From Gammaproteobacteria bacterium (GTDB lineage Bacteria > Pseudomonadota > Gammaproteobacteria > GCA-001735895), in assembly GCA_015494335.1 (NCBI GenBank), contig WGBK01000437.1, forward strand, positions 1-6,829: a stretch of 6,829 nt of DNA, given 5' to 3'. The notes below the pieces were generated by a model. It was not told the origin of the DNA. It did not search any database and worked only from the letters and a program-made list of their open reading frames with translations. Shown here in pieces: positions 1 to 6,030 of this stretch (the first letter of the stretch is position 1; each line of letters starts with the position of its first letter). Position numbers and translations under genes: made by a program.

Positions 1-315
1 GGTGTGCAATACCGGCAGGCGCAGGCCATAGTCGTACTTGTTGACGAGTATGAAGTCGCCGACCAGCAGCGTCGGCATCATCGACCCGGAGGGAATGCGG
101 AAGGGCTCGTAGAGGAAGGAGCGCAGCAGCAGTACCACCAGCAGCACCGGAAAGAAGGAGCGCGCATACTCGACCAGTACCGGCTCCCGGGCAGCCACGC
201 CCTGCCCCTGTTGCTGGCGTCGTTTGGGGGCAAAGAAGAGGCTGTCGATGCCCCACAGCAATCCGCTGAAGACGACGGCCAGGACAAGGAAGAATTCGAA
301 ATCGAAATCGATCAT
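1..315 (-). CDS. lepB: Signal peptidase I, N-terminal part (cut by the window edge)
   Basis: Signal peptidase I is an inner-membrane serine/lysine protease that removes signal peptides from exported proteins. The reading frame starts at the ATG whose first base is 315 and stays open for 105 codons to base 1, so the 3' part lies outside the window. Two hydrophobic segments are visible, at about residues 7-28 and 53-69, as in the two-span LepB topology. They are followed by the family signature IPSGSMMPTL at residues 74-83, with the nucleophile Ser78, and then GDFILVNKYDYG at 86-97. The catalytic lysine region is beyond the edge, so activity cannot be fully judged. The gene begins 26 bases after lepA; the upstream GGA is only a weak ribosome site, so expression probably depends on the upstream operon. 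The lepA-lepB order is the usual one in Gammaproteobacteria. Confidence 0.95.
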   Translation of the reverse strand, partial: MIDFDFEFFLVLAVVFSGLLWGIDSLFFAPKRRQQQGQGVAAREPVLVEYARSFFPVLLVVLLLRSFLYEPFRIPSGSMMPTLLVGDFILVNKYDYGLRLPVLHT

Positions 316-341
316 GGTTTGAGGATCCAATATAGATTGTT

Positions 342-2141
342 TTACTTGTTGTCGACCTGCAGCACGGCCAGGAAGGCATCCTGGGGGATTTCCACCTTGC
401 CCACCTGCTTCATGCGTTTCTTGCCGGCCTTCTGCTTTTCCAGCAATTTCTTCTTGCGCGTGACATCGCCGCCGTAGCACTTGGCGGTCACATTCTTGCG
501 CAGTGCCTTGACATTGGTCCGGGCGATGATGTTGGAGCCGATCGCGGCCTGGATCGCCACATCGAACATCTGCCGGGGAATCAGCTCCTTCATCTTGCTC
601 GCCAGCTCGCGACCGCGGTATTCGGCATTGTCGCGATGAACGATGATCGACAGGGCATCGACCCGTTCGCCATTGATGAGGATATCCAGCTTGACCAGGT
701 TGGCGGCCTCGAAGCGCAGGAATTCGTAATCGAAGGAAGCATAGCCGCGGCTCACGCTCTTGAGGCGGTCGAAGAAGTCCAGCACCACCTCGGACAACGG
801 CAGCTCGTATTCCAGCTGCACCTGGCTGCCCATGTACTGCACCTGCTTCTGCACCCCGCGCTTTTCGATACACAGGGTCATGATGTTGCCGATATAGGCC
901 TCGGGCGTGAGGATGTTGGCGCGGATGATCGGTTCGCGAATGGCCTGGATCTTGTTCACGGGCGGCAGTTCCGCCGGATTATGGATCTCAATCACTTCAC
1001 CTGCCGTGGTCTCGACCTGATAGATGACGGTCGGTGCCGTGGTGATCAGGTCGAGGTCGTATTCGCGTTCGAGGCGCTCCTGCACGATTTCCATGTGCAG
1101 CATGCCCAAAAAGCCGCAGCGAAAGCCGAAGCCCAGGGCCTGGGAGGTTTCCGGCTCGAAATGCAGGGCCGCGTCGTTGAGCTTGAGTTTCTTCAGCGCC
1201 TCGCGGAAATTCTCGTAGTCGTCGGAGCTGACCGGGAACAGGCCGGCGAAAACCCGAGGTTGTACCTCCTTGAAGCCCGGCAGGGGTTCGCTGGCCGGAT
1301 TCTTGACCAGGGTGATGGTATCACCCACCCGGGCCGATTCGATGTCCTTGATACCGGAGATGATATAGCCCACCTCGCCACAACCGAGGCGTTCGGTATC
1401 CTTGCGCTTGGGGGTGAACACACCGACCTTCTCGACCAAGTATTCCTGCCCGCTGGACATCATCATGATCTTCTGTTTCGGCGCAACACTGCCCTGCATC
1501 ACTCGCACCAGGGTGATCACGCCGACATAGCTGTCGAACCAGGAATCGATGATCAGGGCCTGGGTCGGTGCTTGCTCGTCGCCTTCGGGCGGCGGCACCT
1601 TCTGCACCAGCTGTTCCAGCAGATCGTCGATGCCCTGCCCGGTCTTGGCACTGACCTCGATGGCTTCCGAGGCATCGAGGCCAATGATGTCCTCGATCTC
1701 CTGCTTGACCCGTTCCGGGTCGGCCGCCGGCAGATCGATCTTGTTGAGTACAGGGATCACCTCCAGATCCATGTCGATAGCGGTGTAGCAGTTGGCCACA
1801 CTCTGCGCCTCGACGCCCTGGGAAGCATCGACCACCAGCAAGGCGCCCTCGCAGGCCGCCAGAGAACGGGATACCTCGTAGGAAAAATCCACGTGACCCG
1901 GGGTATCAATGAAGTTGAGCTGGTAGGTCTCGCCATCGCTTGCGGTATATTCGAGCGACACCGACTGGGCCTTGATGGTAATGCCGCGCTCACGCTCGAG
2001 ATCCATCGAATCCAGCACCTGCTCGTCCATCTCGCGCTCGGTCAGACCACCGCAGACCTGGATAAAACGGTCGGCTATGGTGGATTTTCCGTGATCGATA
2101 TGGGCAATGATGGAGAAGTTGCGGATGTTCTGCATGCGCAT
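342..2141 (-). CDS. lepA: Elongation factor 4 (LepA), translational GTPase
   Basis: LepA/EF4 is a ribosome-binding GTPase related to EF-G. It has been linked to back-translocation and to ribosome function or assembly under stress. The predicted protein has 599 residues, the same as the E. coli protein as I recall it. The GTPase motifs are all present: HIDHGKST at residues 14-21 (G1), RGITIK at 52-57 (G2), DTPGH at 79-83 (G3), NKID at 133-136 (G4) and SAK at 164-166 (G5). Further on are LepA signatures such as GFRCGFLGMLHMEI and the basic C-terminal tail with CYGGDVTRKKKLLEKQK, ending in VDNK. Two in-frame ATGs lie at the 5' end (first bases 2141 and 2135). The second would give MQNIRN, closer to the E. 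coli start; neither has a strong ribosome site, so the start is uncertain by two codons. A 77-base gap separates it from the glutaredoxin-like gene. Confidence 0.98.
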   Translation of the reverse strand: MRMQNIRNFSIIAHIDHGKSTIADRFIQVCGGLTEREMDEQVLDSMDLERERGITIKAQSVSLEYTASDGETYQLNFIDTPGHVDFSYEVSRSLAACEGALLVVDASQGVEAQSVANCYTAIDMDLEVIPVLNKIDLPAADPERVKQEIEDIIGLDASEAIEVSAKTGQGIDDLLEQLVQKVPPPEGDEQAPTQALIIDSWFDSYVGVITLVRVMQGSVAPKQKIMMMSSGQEYLVEKVGVFTPKRKDTERLGCGEVGYIISGIKDIESARVGDTITLVKNPASEPLPGFKEVQPRVFAGLFPVSSDDYENFREALKKLKLNDAALHFEPETSQALGFGFRCGFLGMLHMEIVQERLEREYDLDLITTAPTVIYQVETTAGEVIEIHNPAELPPVNKIQAIREPIIRANILTPEAYIGNIMTLCIEKRGVQKQVQYMGSQVQLEYELPLSEVVLDFFDRLKSVSRGYASFDYEFLRFEAANLVKLDILINGERVDALSIIVHRDNAEYRGRELASKMKELIPRQMFDVAIQAAIGSNIIARTNVKALRKNVTAKCYGGDVTRKKKLLEKQKAGKKRMKQVGKVEIPQDAFLAVLQVDNK

Positions 2142-2218
2142 GGGCAGTGGCGGCCTGTTCCAAAAAGACAGCGAATTCTACGGGAAACGGCTGCAAAGCG
2201 ACAGCGGCGAATGCGGCA

Positions 2219-2467
2219 TCATGCCGATGAGCGCGGGGTTTCCAGCGCCTCGCGCAGGGCCGACTCATCGAGGAAGTAATGGCACAGCTCCCGTTCGCCG
2301 AGGCAGAGCACGGGCACGAGACTATCGTAACGAAAGACGAGATCGGTATCGCGATCGATATCGATCTCGTCCCATTCCAGGCCAAGCTCTCCACGAAGCC
2401 GCTGCAGCGCGAGTCGAAACGACTCGCACAGGTGACAGTTTTCGCGGTAGTAGAGCGTCAGCCTCAC
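2219..2467 (-). CDS. Small glutaredoxin-family (thioredoxin-fold, DUF836-like) protein
   Basis: An 82-residue protein resembling the short glutaredoxin-like family (PF05768 type). It opens with the beta strand LTLYY followed by a CHLC motif (Cys11, Cys14) at the start of helix 1, the layout of a redox-active CxxC site. Pro52 in SLVPVL fits the conserved cis-proline of the fold. Two further cysteines (55 and 62) are not part of the standard motif. There is no signal peptide, so the cytoplasm is expected. The start is GTG at 2467-2465, which overlaps the mucD stop as GTGA and suggests translational coupling. The likely role is dithiol/disulfide chemistry, but the partner is unknown. Its placement between mucD and lepA ties it to the sigma-E operon only by position. 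A strong hairpin (2336-2371) lies inside its coding sequence. The family call is good; the specific function is not known. Confidence 0.85.
   Translation of the reverse strand: MRLTLYYRENCHLCESFRLALQRLRGELGLEWDEIDIDRDTDLVFRYDSLVPVLCLGERELCHYFLDESALREALETPRSSA
2336..2371 (-). repeat. 36-base near-perfect hairpin inside the glutaredoxin-like gene
   Basis: On the minus strand, GACGAGATCG pairs with CGATCTCGTC, then one A/C mismatch, then TATCG pairs with CGATA around the four-base loop ATCG. That is 15 of 16 pairs. It codes for DEIDIDRDTDLV (residues 33-44), whose alternating Asp/Ile codons GAT and ATC are themselves complementary and may explain part of the symmetry. Confidence 0.9.
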
Positions 2468-3879
2468 GGCTTTGGCTTGATCGCCAGGAAGATCGGGCTG
2501 CCGCGCCGGTGGATGAGGATGGCCACGGACTTGCCCGGTTTGAGAGACTTCACCAGACGATTGAAATCGTCCAGTGTCTTGACCGGGCGGTTGTCGATCA
2601 TGCTGATCACATCGCCGGGCTGGATACCTGCATCGGCGGCCGGTCCGGTAGCATCAACCTCCATGACCTGCACGCCGCTATCCACCTTCAGCTTCTTTCT
2701 CGCGGCCGCATCCAGGGGCTGCACCGACAGACCCAGGGCCGACTCTTCCATTGGCTTCTCCGCCTCGGGTTCCTGTTCCGGCTCGGCGCTGGCCTGCTCG
2801 GGCAACTGCTCGATGCGCACCTTCAGGGTCTTGCGCTTCTTGTTGCGGATCACCACCACCTCGGCGGTCTTGCCAACCGGGAAGCGGCCCACCAGCGGTG
2901 GCAGGGCCGAGGAGCGGCTGACCTTCTTGCCGTTGAACTCCACGATCACATCACCGACGCGCAGGCCGGCCTTCTGTGCCGGGCTGTCCGGCATGACCTT
3001 GGCCACCAACGCACCGTGAGGGGTATCCATGCCGAAGGATTCGGCCAGGTCACGGGTGACCTCCTGGATCAGCACGCCGAGCCAGCCGCGCGACACGCTG
3101 CCCTTGGTCTTGATCTGCTCGGCAACATCCATCGCCAGCTCGATCGGAATGGCAAAGGAAAGCCCCATGAAACCGCCGGTACGGCTGTAGATCTGCGAAT
3201 TGATGCCGATCACCTTGCCGTCCAGGTTCAGCAGCGGACCACCGGAGTTGCCGGGGTTGATTGCCACGTCAGTCTGAATGAAGGGAACATAGTTGTCGCT
3301 GGGCAGGCTGCGGCCGATGGCACTGACGATACCGGCGGTTACCGAGTGATCGAAACCGAAGGGCGAGCCGATGGCCAGCACCCATTGTCCGACCTTGAGC
3401 TTCTCGGAGTCGCCGATCTTCACCGTCGGCAGTTCCTCGTCGGCCTCGATCTTGAGCACCGCGATATCGGCAGCCTTGTCGGAGCCGATGACCTTGGCCT
3501 CGTACTCCTTGCGGTTGGACATGCGCACGATCACCTCGTCAGCGCCGTCGACGACATGGTGGTTGGTCAGGATGTAGCCATCCTTGGAGATGATGAACCC
3601 GGAACCAAGGGAGTTGGACTCCCGCTCCGGCATGTGGAACTTGCCGTTCGGGTCGAGAAATTTCTTGAACAGCTCGCCAAAAGGCGAATCCTCGGGCAGA
3701 TCCGGGATCTGCAGGTGCTTCTTCAGCGTCGAGGCATCAACCTTTTTCGTGGTCGAGATATTGACCACGGCATCCTTCGTTCTTTCGACGATGCCGGTGA
3801 AATCCGGAAGTTGGGCAAACAGACTGGCGCTGAACAGCAGCAGTCCCAGGCTGAAAATATACAGGGCTTGTTTTCTCAT
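2464..3879 (-). CDS. mucD: Periplasmic HtrA-family serine protease/chaperone (MucD/DegP type)
   Basis: This is a DegP/DegQ/MucD-type protease that degrades misfolded periplasmic proteins. In Pseudomonas, MucD limits activation of the AlgU pathway. From the ATG at 3879 the product has 471 residues, close to the Pseudomonas protein. The frame stays open to a GTG at 3948, but the ATG gives a clean signal peptide: MRK, then a hydrophobic core, with a likely cut after SLFA at residue 22. Mature sequence begins QLPDFTGIVE, as in MucD. The triad is His108 (TNHHVV), Asp138 (AADIAVL) and Ser212 (GNSGGPL). Two PDZ domains follow, at roughly 265-360 and 382-471, joined by an acidic Glu/Pro-rich linker near 361-380. 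AGAGA-like bases upstream give a modest ribosome site. It lies 73 bases after rseC and overlaps the glutaredoxin-like gene by four bases. Two PDZ domains and a cleavable signal argue against the DegS/AlgW type. Confidence 0.95.
   Translation of the reverse strand: MRKQALYIFSLGLLLFSASLFAQLPDFTGIVERTKDAVVNISTTKKVDASTLKKHLQIPDLPEDSPFGELFKKFLDPNGKFHMPERESNSLGSGFIISKDGYILTNHHVVDGADEVIVRMSNRKEYEAKVIGSDKAADIAVLKIEADEELPTVKIGDSEKLKVGQWVLAIGSPFGFDHSVTAGIVSAIGRSLPSDNYVPFIQTDVAINPGNSGGPLLNLDGKVIGINSQIYSRTGGFMGLSFAIPIELAMDVAEQIKTKGSVSRGWLGVLIQEVTRDLAESFGMDTPHGALVAKVMPDSPAQKAGLRVGDVIVEFNGKKVSRSSALPPLVGRFPVGKTAEVVVIRNKKRKTLKVRIEQLPEQASAEPEQEPEAEKPMEESALGLSVQPLDAAARKKLKVDSGVQVMEVDATGPAADAGIQPGDVISMIDNRPVKTLDDFNRLVKSLKPGKSVAILIHRRGSPIFLAIKPKP
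3696..3712 (-). repeat. 17-base inverted repeat in mucD
   Basis: GCAGATCC and GGATCTGC flank one central base, giving a 7-pair stem with a 3-base loop. It lies early in the mucD coding sequence, about 170-185 bases after the start codon. Confidence 0.6.
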
Positions 3880-3952
3880 CACAGTTCTCTGGTTCAAGTC
3901 TTTGAAGTTAGGGGTCGGCTCCGTTCGAGGTACTCGATCGAAGCCCACTGGG

Positions 3953-4369
3953 TCAGTACCGGCGCAACAATCGCGGCCGGGTTTCGCGACGGCGTGCCAG
4001 TCGACGCGCCAGCAGCAGGCCCGAGGCCAGCCCGGTCAGGCCGGCCAGACTGGTCCAGCCATCGGAACCCTGGCTCAGGGCATTGCCGACCAGGGCGAAC
4101 AACAGCAGGCCCAACAACGGCGTCAGGTACAGCAACAGGCCGGCGCTCACCAGCTGATTCTCGGGCAGACCGAGCAGGATACGGTCCGAGGCCTGAAGGC
4201 CCTCGGCCGGGATGGTCAGACTGCGCTTGCGTTCGCCGAACAGCCGACCCAGGCTGCCCATGCCGCAACCGCCACGCATCGAGCAGGAAGAGCAACCGCC
4301 TTCCTGTTGCACCTCGAGTTCGGCCTGGCCGTCGAGGATGCGGGTGACGCGGGCCTGCTGCTCGATCAT
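3953..4369 (-). CDS. rseC: RseC/MucC family inner-membrane protein with cysteine cluster
   Basis: A 138-residue member of the RseC family (PF04246), described as a positive modulator of sigma-E activity and linked in E. coli to reduction of SoxR. The start is the ATG at 4369, two bases after the rseB stop, with GAAGG six bases upstream. A TTG two codons earlier (4375) is also in frame but sits against that ribosome site and is less likely. The N-terminal cytoplasmic part carries a CX2CX5C cluster (Cys26, Cys29, Cys35) in GGCSSCSMRGGCG, which could bind metal or an iron-sulfur cluster. Two hydrophobic segments follow, at about residues 73-97 and 104-122, ending in a strongly basic Arg-rich tail. 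The E. coli protein, as I recall, has one more cysteine upstream and a longer C-terminus, so this is a short form. Biochemical function is not well established. Confidence 0.92.
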   Translation of the reverse strand: MIEQQARVTRILDGQAELEVQQEGGCSSCSMRGGCGMGSLGRLFGERKRSLTIPAEGLQASDRILLGLPENQLVSAGLLLYLTPLLGLLLFALVGNALSQGSDGWTSLAGLTGLASGLLLARRLARRRETRPRLLRRY

Positions 4370-4371
4370 GA

Positions 4372-5361
4372 TCAACCTTCCTGGTGAAATACCGATTCGG
4401 CGATGCGCTTGACGGTTTCCTGCGGCGCCTCGCCAATGGCGGTGATGTCGACATCACCGCGCCGCAGGCCGAAGGCATTGACCGCGCCCAGCGAAGTGGC
4501 GCCAACGAGCGCACCTTCGGTAGCCGGTTCTATGAATACGGAAACCGAGGACATGCCGTCGGAAAGCACCATCTGCTGCACGAAGCCTTCGGCATCGACA
4601 CGCTGCTTGCGATAGGCGGCCTCGAGCCGGAAGCCCTCCGGCAGCTCGCCGAGCTGCCAGCGCGGGTCGGCCGTCACCGCGGCGGTGTTGTCGCCGGTAT
4701 GGGACTGCACCAGGGCATAGCTGCTGTCGATACGCGGTAAAACTGTCAGCAGCGCGGCATCGCCGGGTTGCAGCAGGCCGAGCTCAACGAACATCACCTG
4801 CTCGAGTTTCTGGCCCATCTCGTCGAGCAGCATCGACTGCAGCATCAGCTTGTTGTCCTCGGCGATCCACAGCTTCATGCCGTAACGCAGGTCGTCATTG
4901 GGAGTGATCGATACGATGACGGCCGACAGATCGGCAATGCGATCACGACCTTCCACGGCAAAACGGTAGTGATTCTGCAGGCGTTGCAGATCCTTCGGCA
5001 CCCAGATCGGCGACAGGCGACGCGCCGAAGCGGCAGTAAAGCGATCGATAATGACCTGCCGGCTGTCGGGCCAGACACAGGTCAGGTTTTCGTTCTCCCG
5101 CAGTACTTCACGCGCCTCCCCGTTGAGCGAAAGCAGGCGCTCGCGAATGCCCTTGTCATCGTTGACGTGCAATAGCGACAGGCTGTCGAGACGCCCGTCG
5201 TGGGCGAACACGAAGCGGCCGCGATAACTCTGTTGCTGCATGGCCAGGGCCATGTCCTGCAGCCAGGTCAGCGCCTCGGCATCGCTGGCAGCGCGCGCTG
5301 CCAGCGAGAACGGCAGCAGCAGCACCAGCATCAGCGGATAGGACAGCCGGTATCGCATCAT
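4372..5361 (-). CDS. rseB: Periplasmic sigma-E regulator RseB/MucB
   Basis: RseB binds the periplasmic domain of RseA and shields it from the initiating site-1 protease (DegS/AlgW). Binding of lipopolysaccharide or lipid signals releases it. The product has 329 residues. A signal peptide is clear: MMRYR, a Leu/Val-rich core, and a likely cut after ARA at residue 24. The large N-terminal domain (about 27-200) carries the family features YRGRFVFAHDG, LTCVWPDS and a GMKLWI segment. A smaller C-terminal domain spans about 225-325, with LPEGFRLEAAYRK. The first of two adjacent ATGs (5361) was taken; the second (5358) is equally possible. GGAAC lies upstream, overlapping the rseA end, and only three bases separate the genes, so translation is probably coupled to rseA. 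The coding sequence is unusually rich in inverted repeats (5282-5307, 5235-5263, 4798-4830, 4640-4658, 4439-4460). Confidence 0.95.
   Translation of the reverse strand: MMRYRLSYPLMLVLLLPFSLAARAASDAEALTWLQDMALAMQQQSYRGRFVFAHDGRLDSLSLLHVNDDKGIRERLLSLNGEAREVLRENENLTCVWPDSRQVIIDRFTAASARRLSPIWVPKDLQRLQNHYRFAVEGRDRIADLSAVIVSITPNDDLRYGMKLWIAEDNKLMLQSMLLDEMGQKLEQVMFVELGLLQPGDAALLTVLPRIDSSYALVQSHTGDNTAAVTADPRWQLGELPEGFRLEAAYRKQRVDAEGFVQQMVLSDGMSSVSVFIEPATEGALVGATSLGAVNAFGLRRGDVDITAIGEAPQETVKRIAESVFHQEG
4439..4460 (-). repeat. Perfect 22-base palindrome near the 3' end of rseB
   Basis: The arm GCGGTGATGTC is followed directly by its exact reverse complement GACATCACCGC. As RNA this allows a 9-pair stem with a TCGA loop. 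It covers codons for about Arg301 to Ala308 of RseB, roughly 70-90 bases before the rseC start. Confidence 0.85.
4640..4658 (-). repeat. 19-base inverted repeat in rseB
   Basis: GGCAGCTCG and CGAGCTGCC flank a single central base; as RNA, an 8-pair stem with a 3-base loop. It codes for the segment around Trp235 to Pro241 of RseB. Confidence 0.75.
4798..4830 (-). repeat. 8-pair stem with 17-base loop in rseB
   Basis: CTGCTCGA at 4830-4823 on the minus strand is complementary to TCGAGCAG at 4805-4798, with 17 bases between. It lies over codons 178-188 of RseB. It is weaker evidence than the palindromes because the loop is longer. Confidence 0.5.
5235..5263 (-). repeat. Hairpin just downstream of the rseB palindrome
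   Basis: CATGGCC at 5254-5248 and GGCCATG at 5245-5239 pair around two bases; allowing for loop geometry this is a 6-pair stem with a 4-base loop. GCTG (5263-5260) and CAGC (5238-5235) can extend it across a five-base bulge. It lies 18 bases from the 26-base palindrome, so the early rseB mRNA could carry two neighbouring stem-loops. Confidence 0.55.
5282..5307 (-). repeat. Perfect 26-base palindrome in rseB signal-peptide region
   Basis: Arm TCGCTGGCAGCGC is followed directly by its exact reverse complement. As RNA it could form an 11-base-pair stem with a GCGC loop. It covers codons for Ser19 to Asp27 of RseB, across the predicted signal-peptide cleavage site. There is no mismatch over 13 pairs. 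Confidence 0.9.
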
Positions 5362-5364
5362 CGA

Positions 5365-6030
5365 TCAGTTCCGACCACCGGTGGCCACCACGCGCACTTG
5401 AGGGATGATGCCCTGCAGGGAACCGGCATACTGGTTGTGATCCACCAGGTAACCATTCAGCTTGCGCTGGATCGCAGCCTGGTCGCGGCGCACCTGCAGG
5501 CGGTCGACGGCGCGACTCGACGGGGTCTGGGACCCCGCCGAGACCTTGACCGAGGGCGCCAGCACCGGCAGATTGGTCAGCTGTTCGATGCGCGGATCGC
5601 TGGGAGTCGCTTCCGCACTGGCCGCGCTGGCGACCACCTGGCCGGAACCTCCCGCCGGAGACGGTGTTTCGGTCAGCGAGGTGACCGCGACAAAGGCCAC
5701 CGCCACGGCCACCGACAGGCCAGCCACGGGCCGCATCAGCGAGGCCCACCAGCTACTGACGCTGGAACGCGCCGGAGCCGCCTGGGGGCGAGCCGCCGCC
5801 CCTTCGGGCTGCAGGCCTTCCTGCTCGATGCGCGCCATCACGCTGGCGGAAAAATCCACCTGCATGCGTTGCGGCAACTCGTGCCGCATTGCCTCGCCGA
5901 TGAGCTGGTAGCGCTGCCAGCGGGCGCGTTCGTTGACATCGCCGAGCAGGCGATCCAGTTCCGCGAGGTCGGCGTCATCACCGTGCCAATCGTCGATCAG
6001 GGCGGACAGCCTTTCATGTGATTCAGTCAT
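5365..6030 (-). CDS. rseA: Sigma-E anti-sigma factor RseA/MucA
   Basis: A 221-residue single-pass anti-sigma factor that binds RpoE in the cytoplasm and is destroyed by regulated intramembrane proteolysis under envelope stress. The N-terminus, HERLSALIDDW, matches the start of the RseA N domain, and RARWQRYQLIGEAMR (residues 35-49) fits the sigma-binding helix region. A single transmembrane segment lies at about residues 101-118 (Ala/Val-rich, after SLMRP). The periplasmic part starts with a Ser/Ala/Pro-rich linker (120-145) and ends in a conserved block with LNGYLVDHNQYAG and QVRVV (191-214). The linker QVVASAASAEA is a plausible place for the first, DegS/AlgW-type cut, but that is inference. 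The ATG at 6030 lies 58 bases after rpoE, preceded by AGGTAGAG as ribosome site. It is close to rseB, consistent with matched production of the two regulators. Confidence 0.95.
   Translation of the reverse strand: MTESHERLSALIDDWHGDDADLAELDRLLGDVNERARWQRYQLIGEAMRHELPQRMQVDFSASVMARIEQEGLQPEGAAARPQAAPARSSVSSWWASLMRPVAGLSVAVAVAFVAVTSLTETPSPAGGSGQVVASAASAEATPSDPRIEQLTNLPVLAPSVKVSAGSQTPSSRAVDRLQVRRDQAAIQRKLNGYLVDHNQYAGSLQGIIPQVRVVATGGRN
5516..5542 (-). repeat. Strong hairpin in the periplasmic linker of rseA
   Basis: CGGGGTC at 5537-5531 pairs with GACCCCG at 5527-5521 around a CCA loop on the minus strand. CTCG/CGAG extend it by four pairs across one mismatch, giving 11 pairs in all, 7 of them contiguous. 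It codes for about residues 163-172 of RseA. Confidence 0.7.

Noticed and set aside
329..355. TCGACA-N15-TATATT on the minus strand before lepB, looking like a promoter
   Set aside because: The spacing is short and transcription would start only about 6-8 bases before the lepB ATG, leaving no room for a ribosome site.
636..2279. A 547-codon open frame on the plus strand antisense to lepA
   Set aside because: lepA is unambiguous on the other strand; the antisense product is low-complexity and resembles no family I know.
3769..3800. GGCATC...GATGCC inverted repeat in the early mucD coding region
   Set aside because: Only six contiguous pairs with a long loop; not distinguishable from background.
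3880..3948. Upstream GTG start for mucD giving 23 extra residues
   Set aside because: The extension is polar and would bury the signal peptide; the ATG at 3879 gives a normal export signal.
2107..4347. A 746-codon open frame on the plus strand, antisense to lepA's start, the glutaredoxin-like gene, mucD and rseC
   Set aside because: It runs opposite to four clearly recognisable genes, its protein is His/Gln/Arg-rich with no familiar motif, and long antisense frames are expected in GC-rich coding DNA.
5330..5373. GGAACTG at the rseA/rseB junction as an internal sigma-E -35
   Set aside because: The nearest GTCCTA -10-like sequence is 21 bases away, too far; the bases are explained by the rseA end and the rseB ribosome site.
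5375..5389. Alternating CCACC/GGTGG/CCACC arms at the rseA 3' end as a switch or terminator
   Set aside because: The arms touch with no loop bases, and there is no following T-run; it codes for the ordinary rseA tail.
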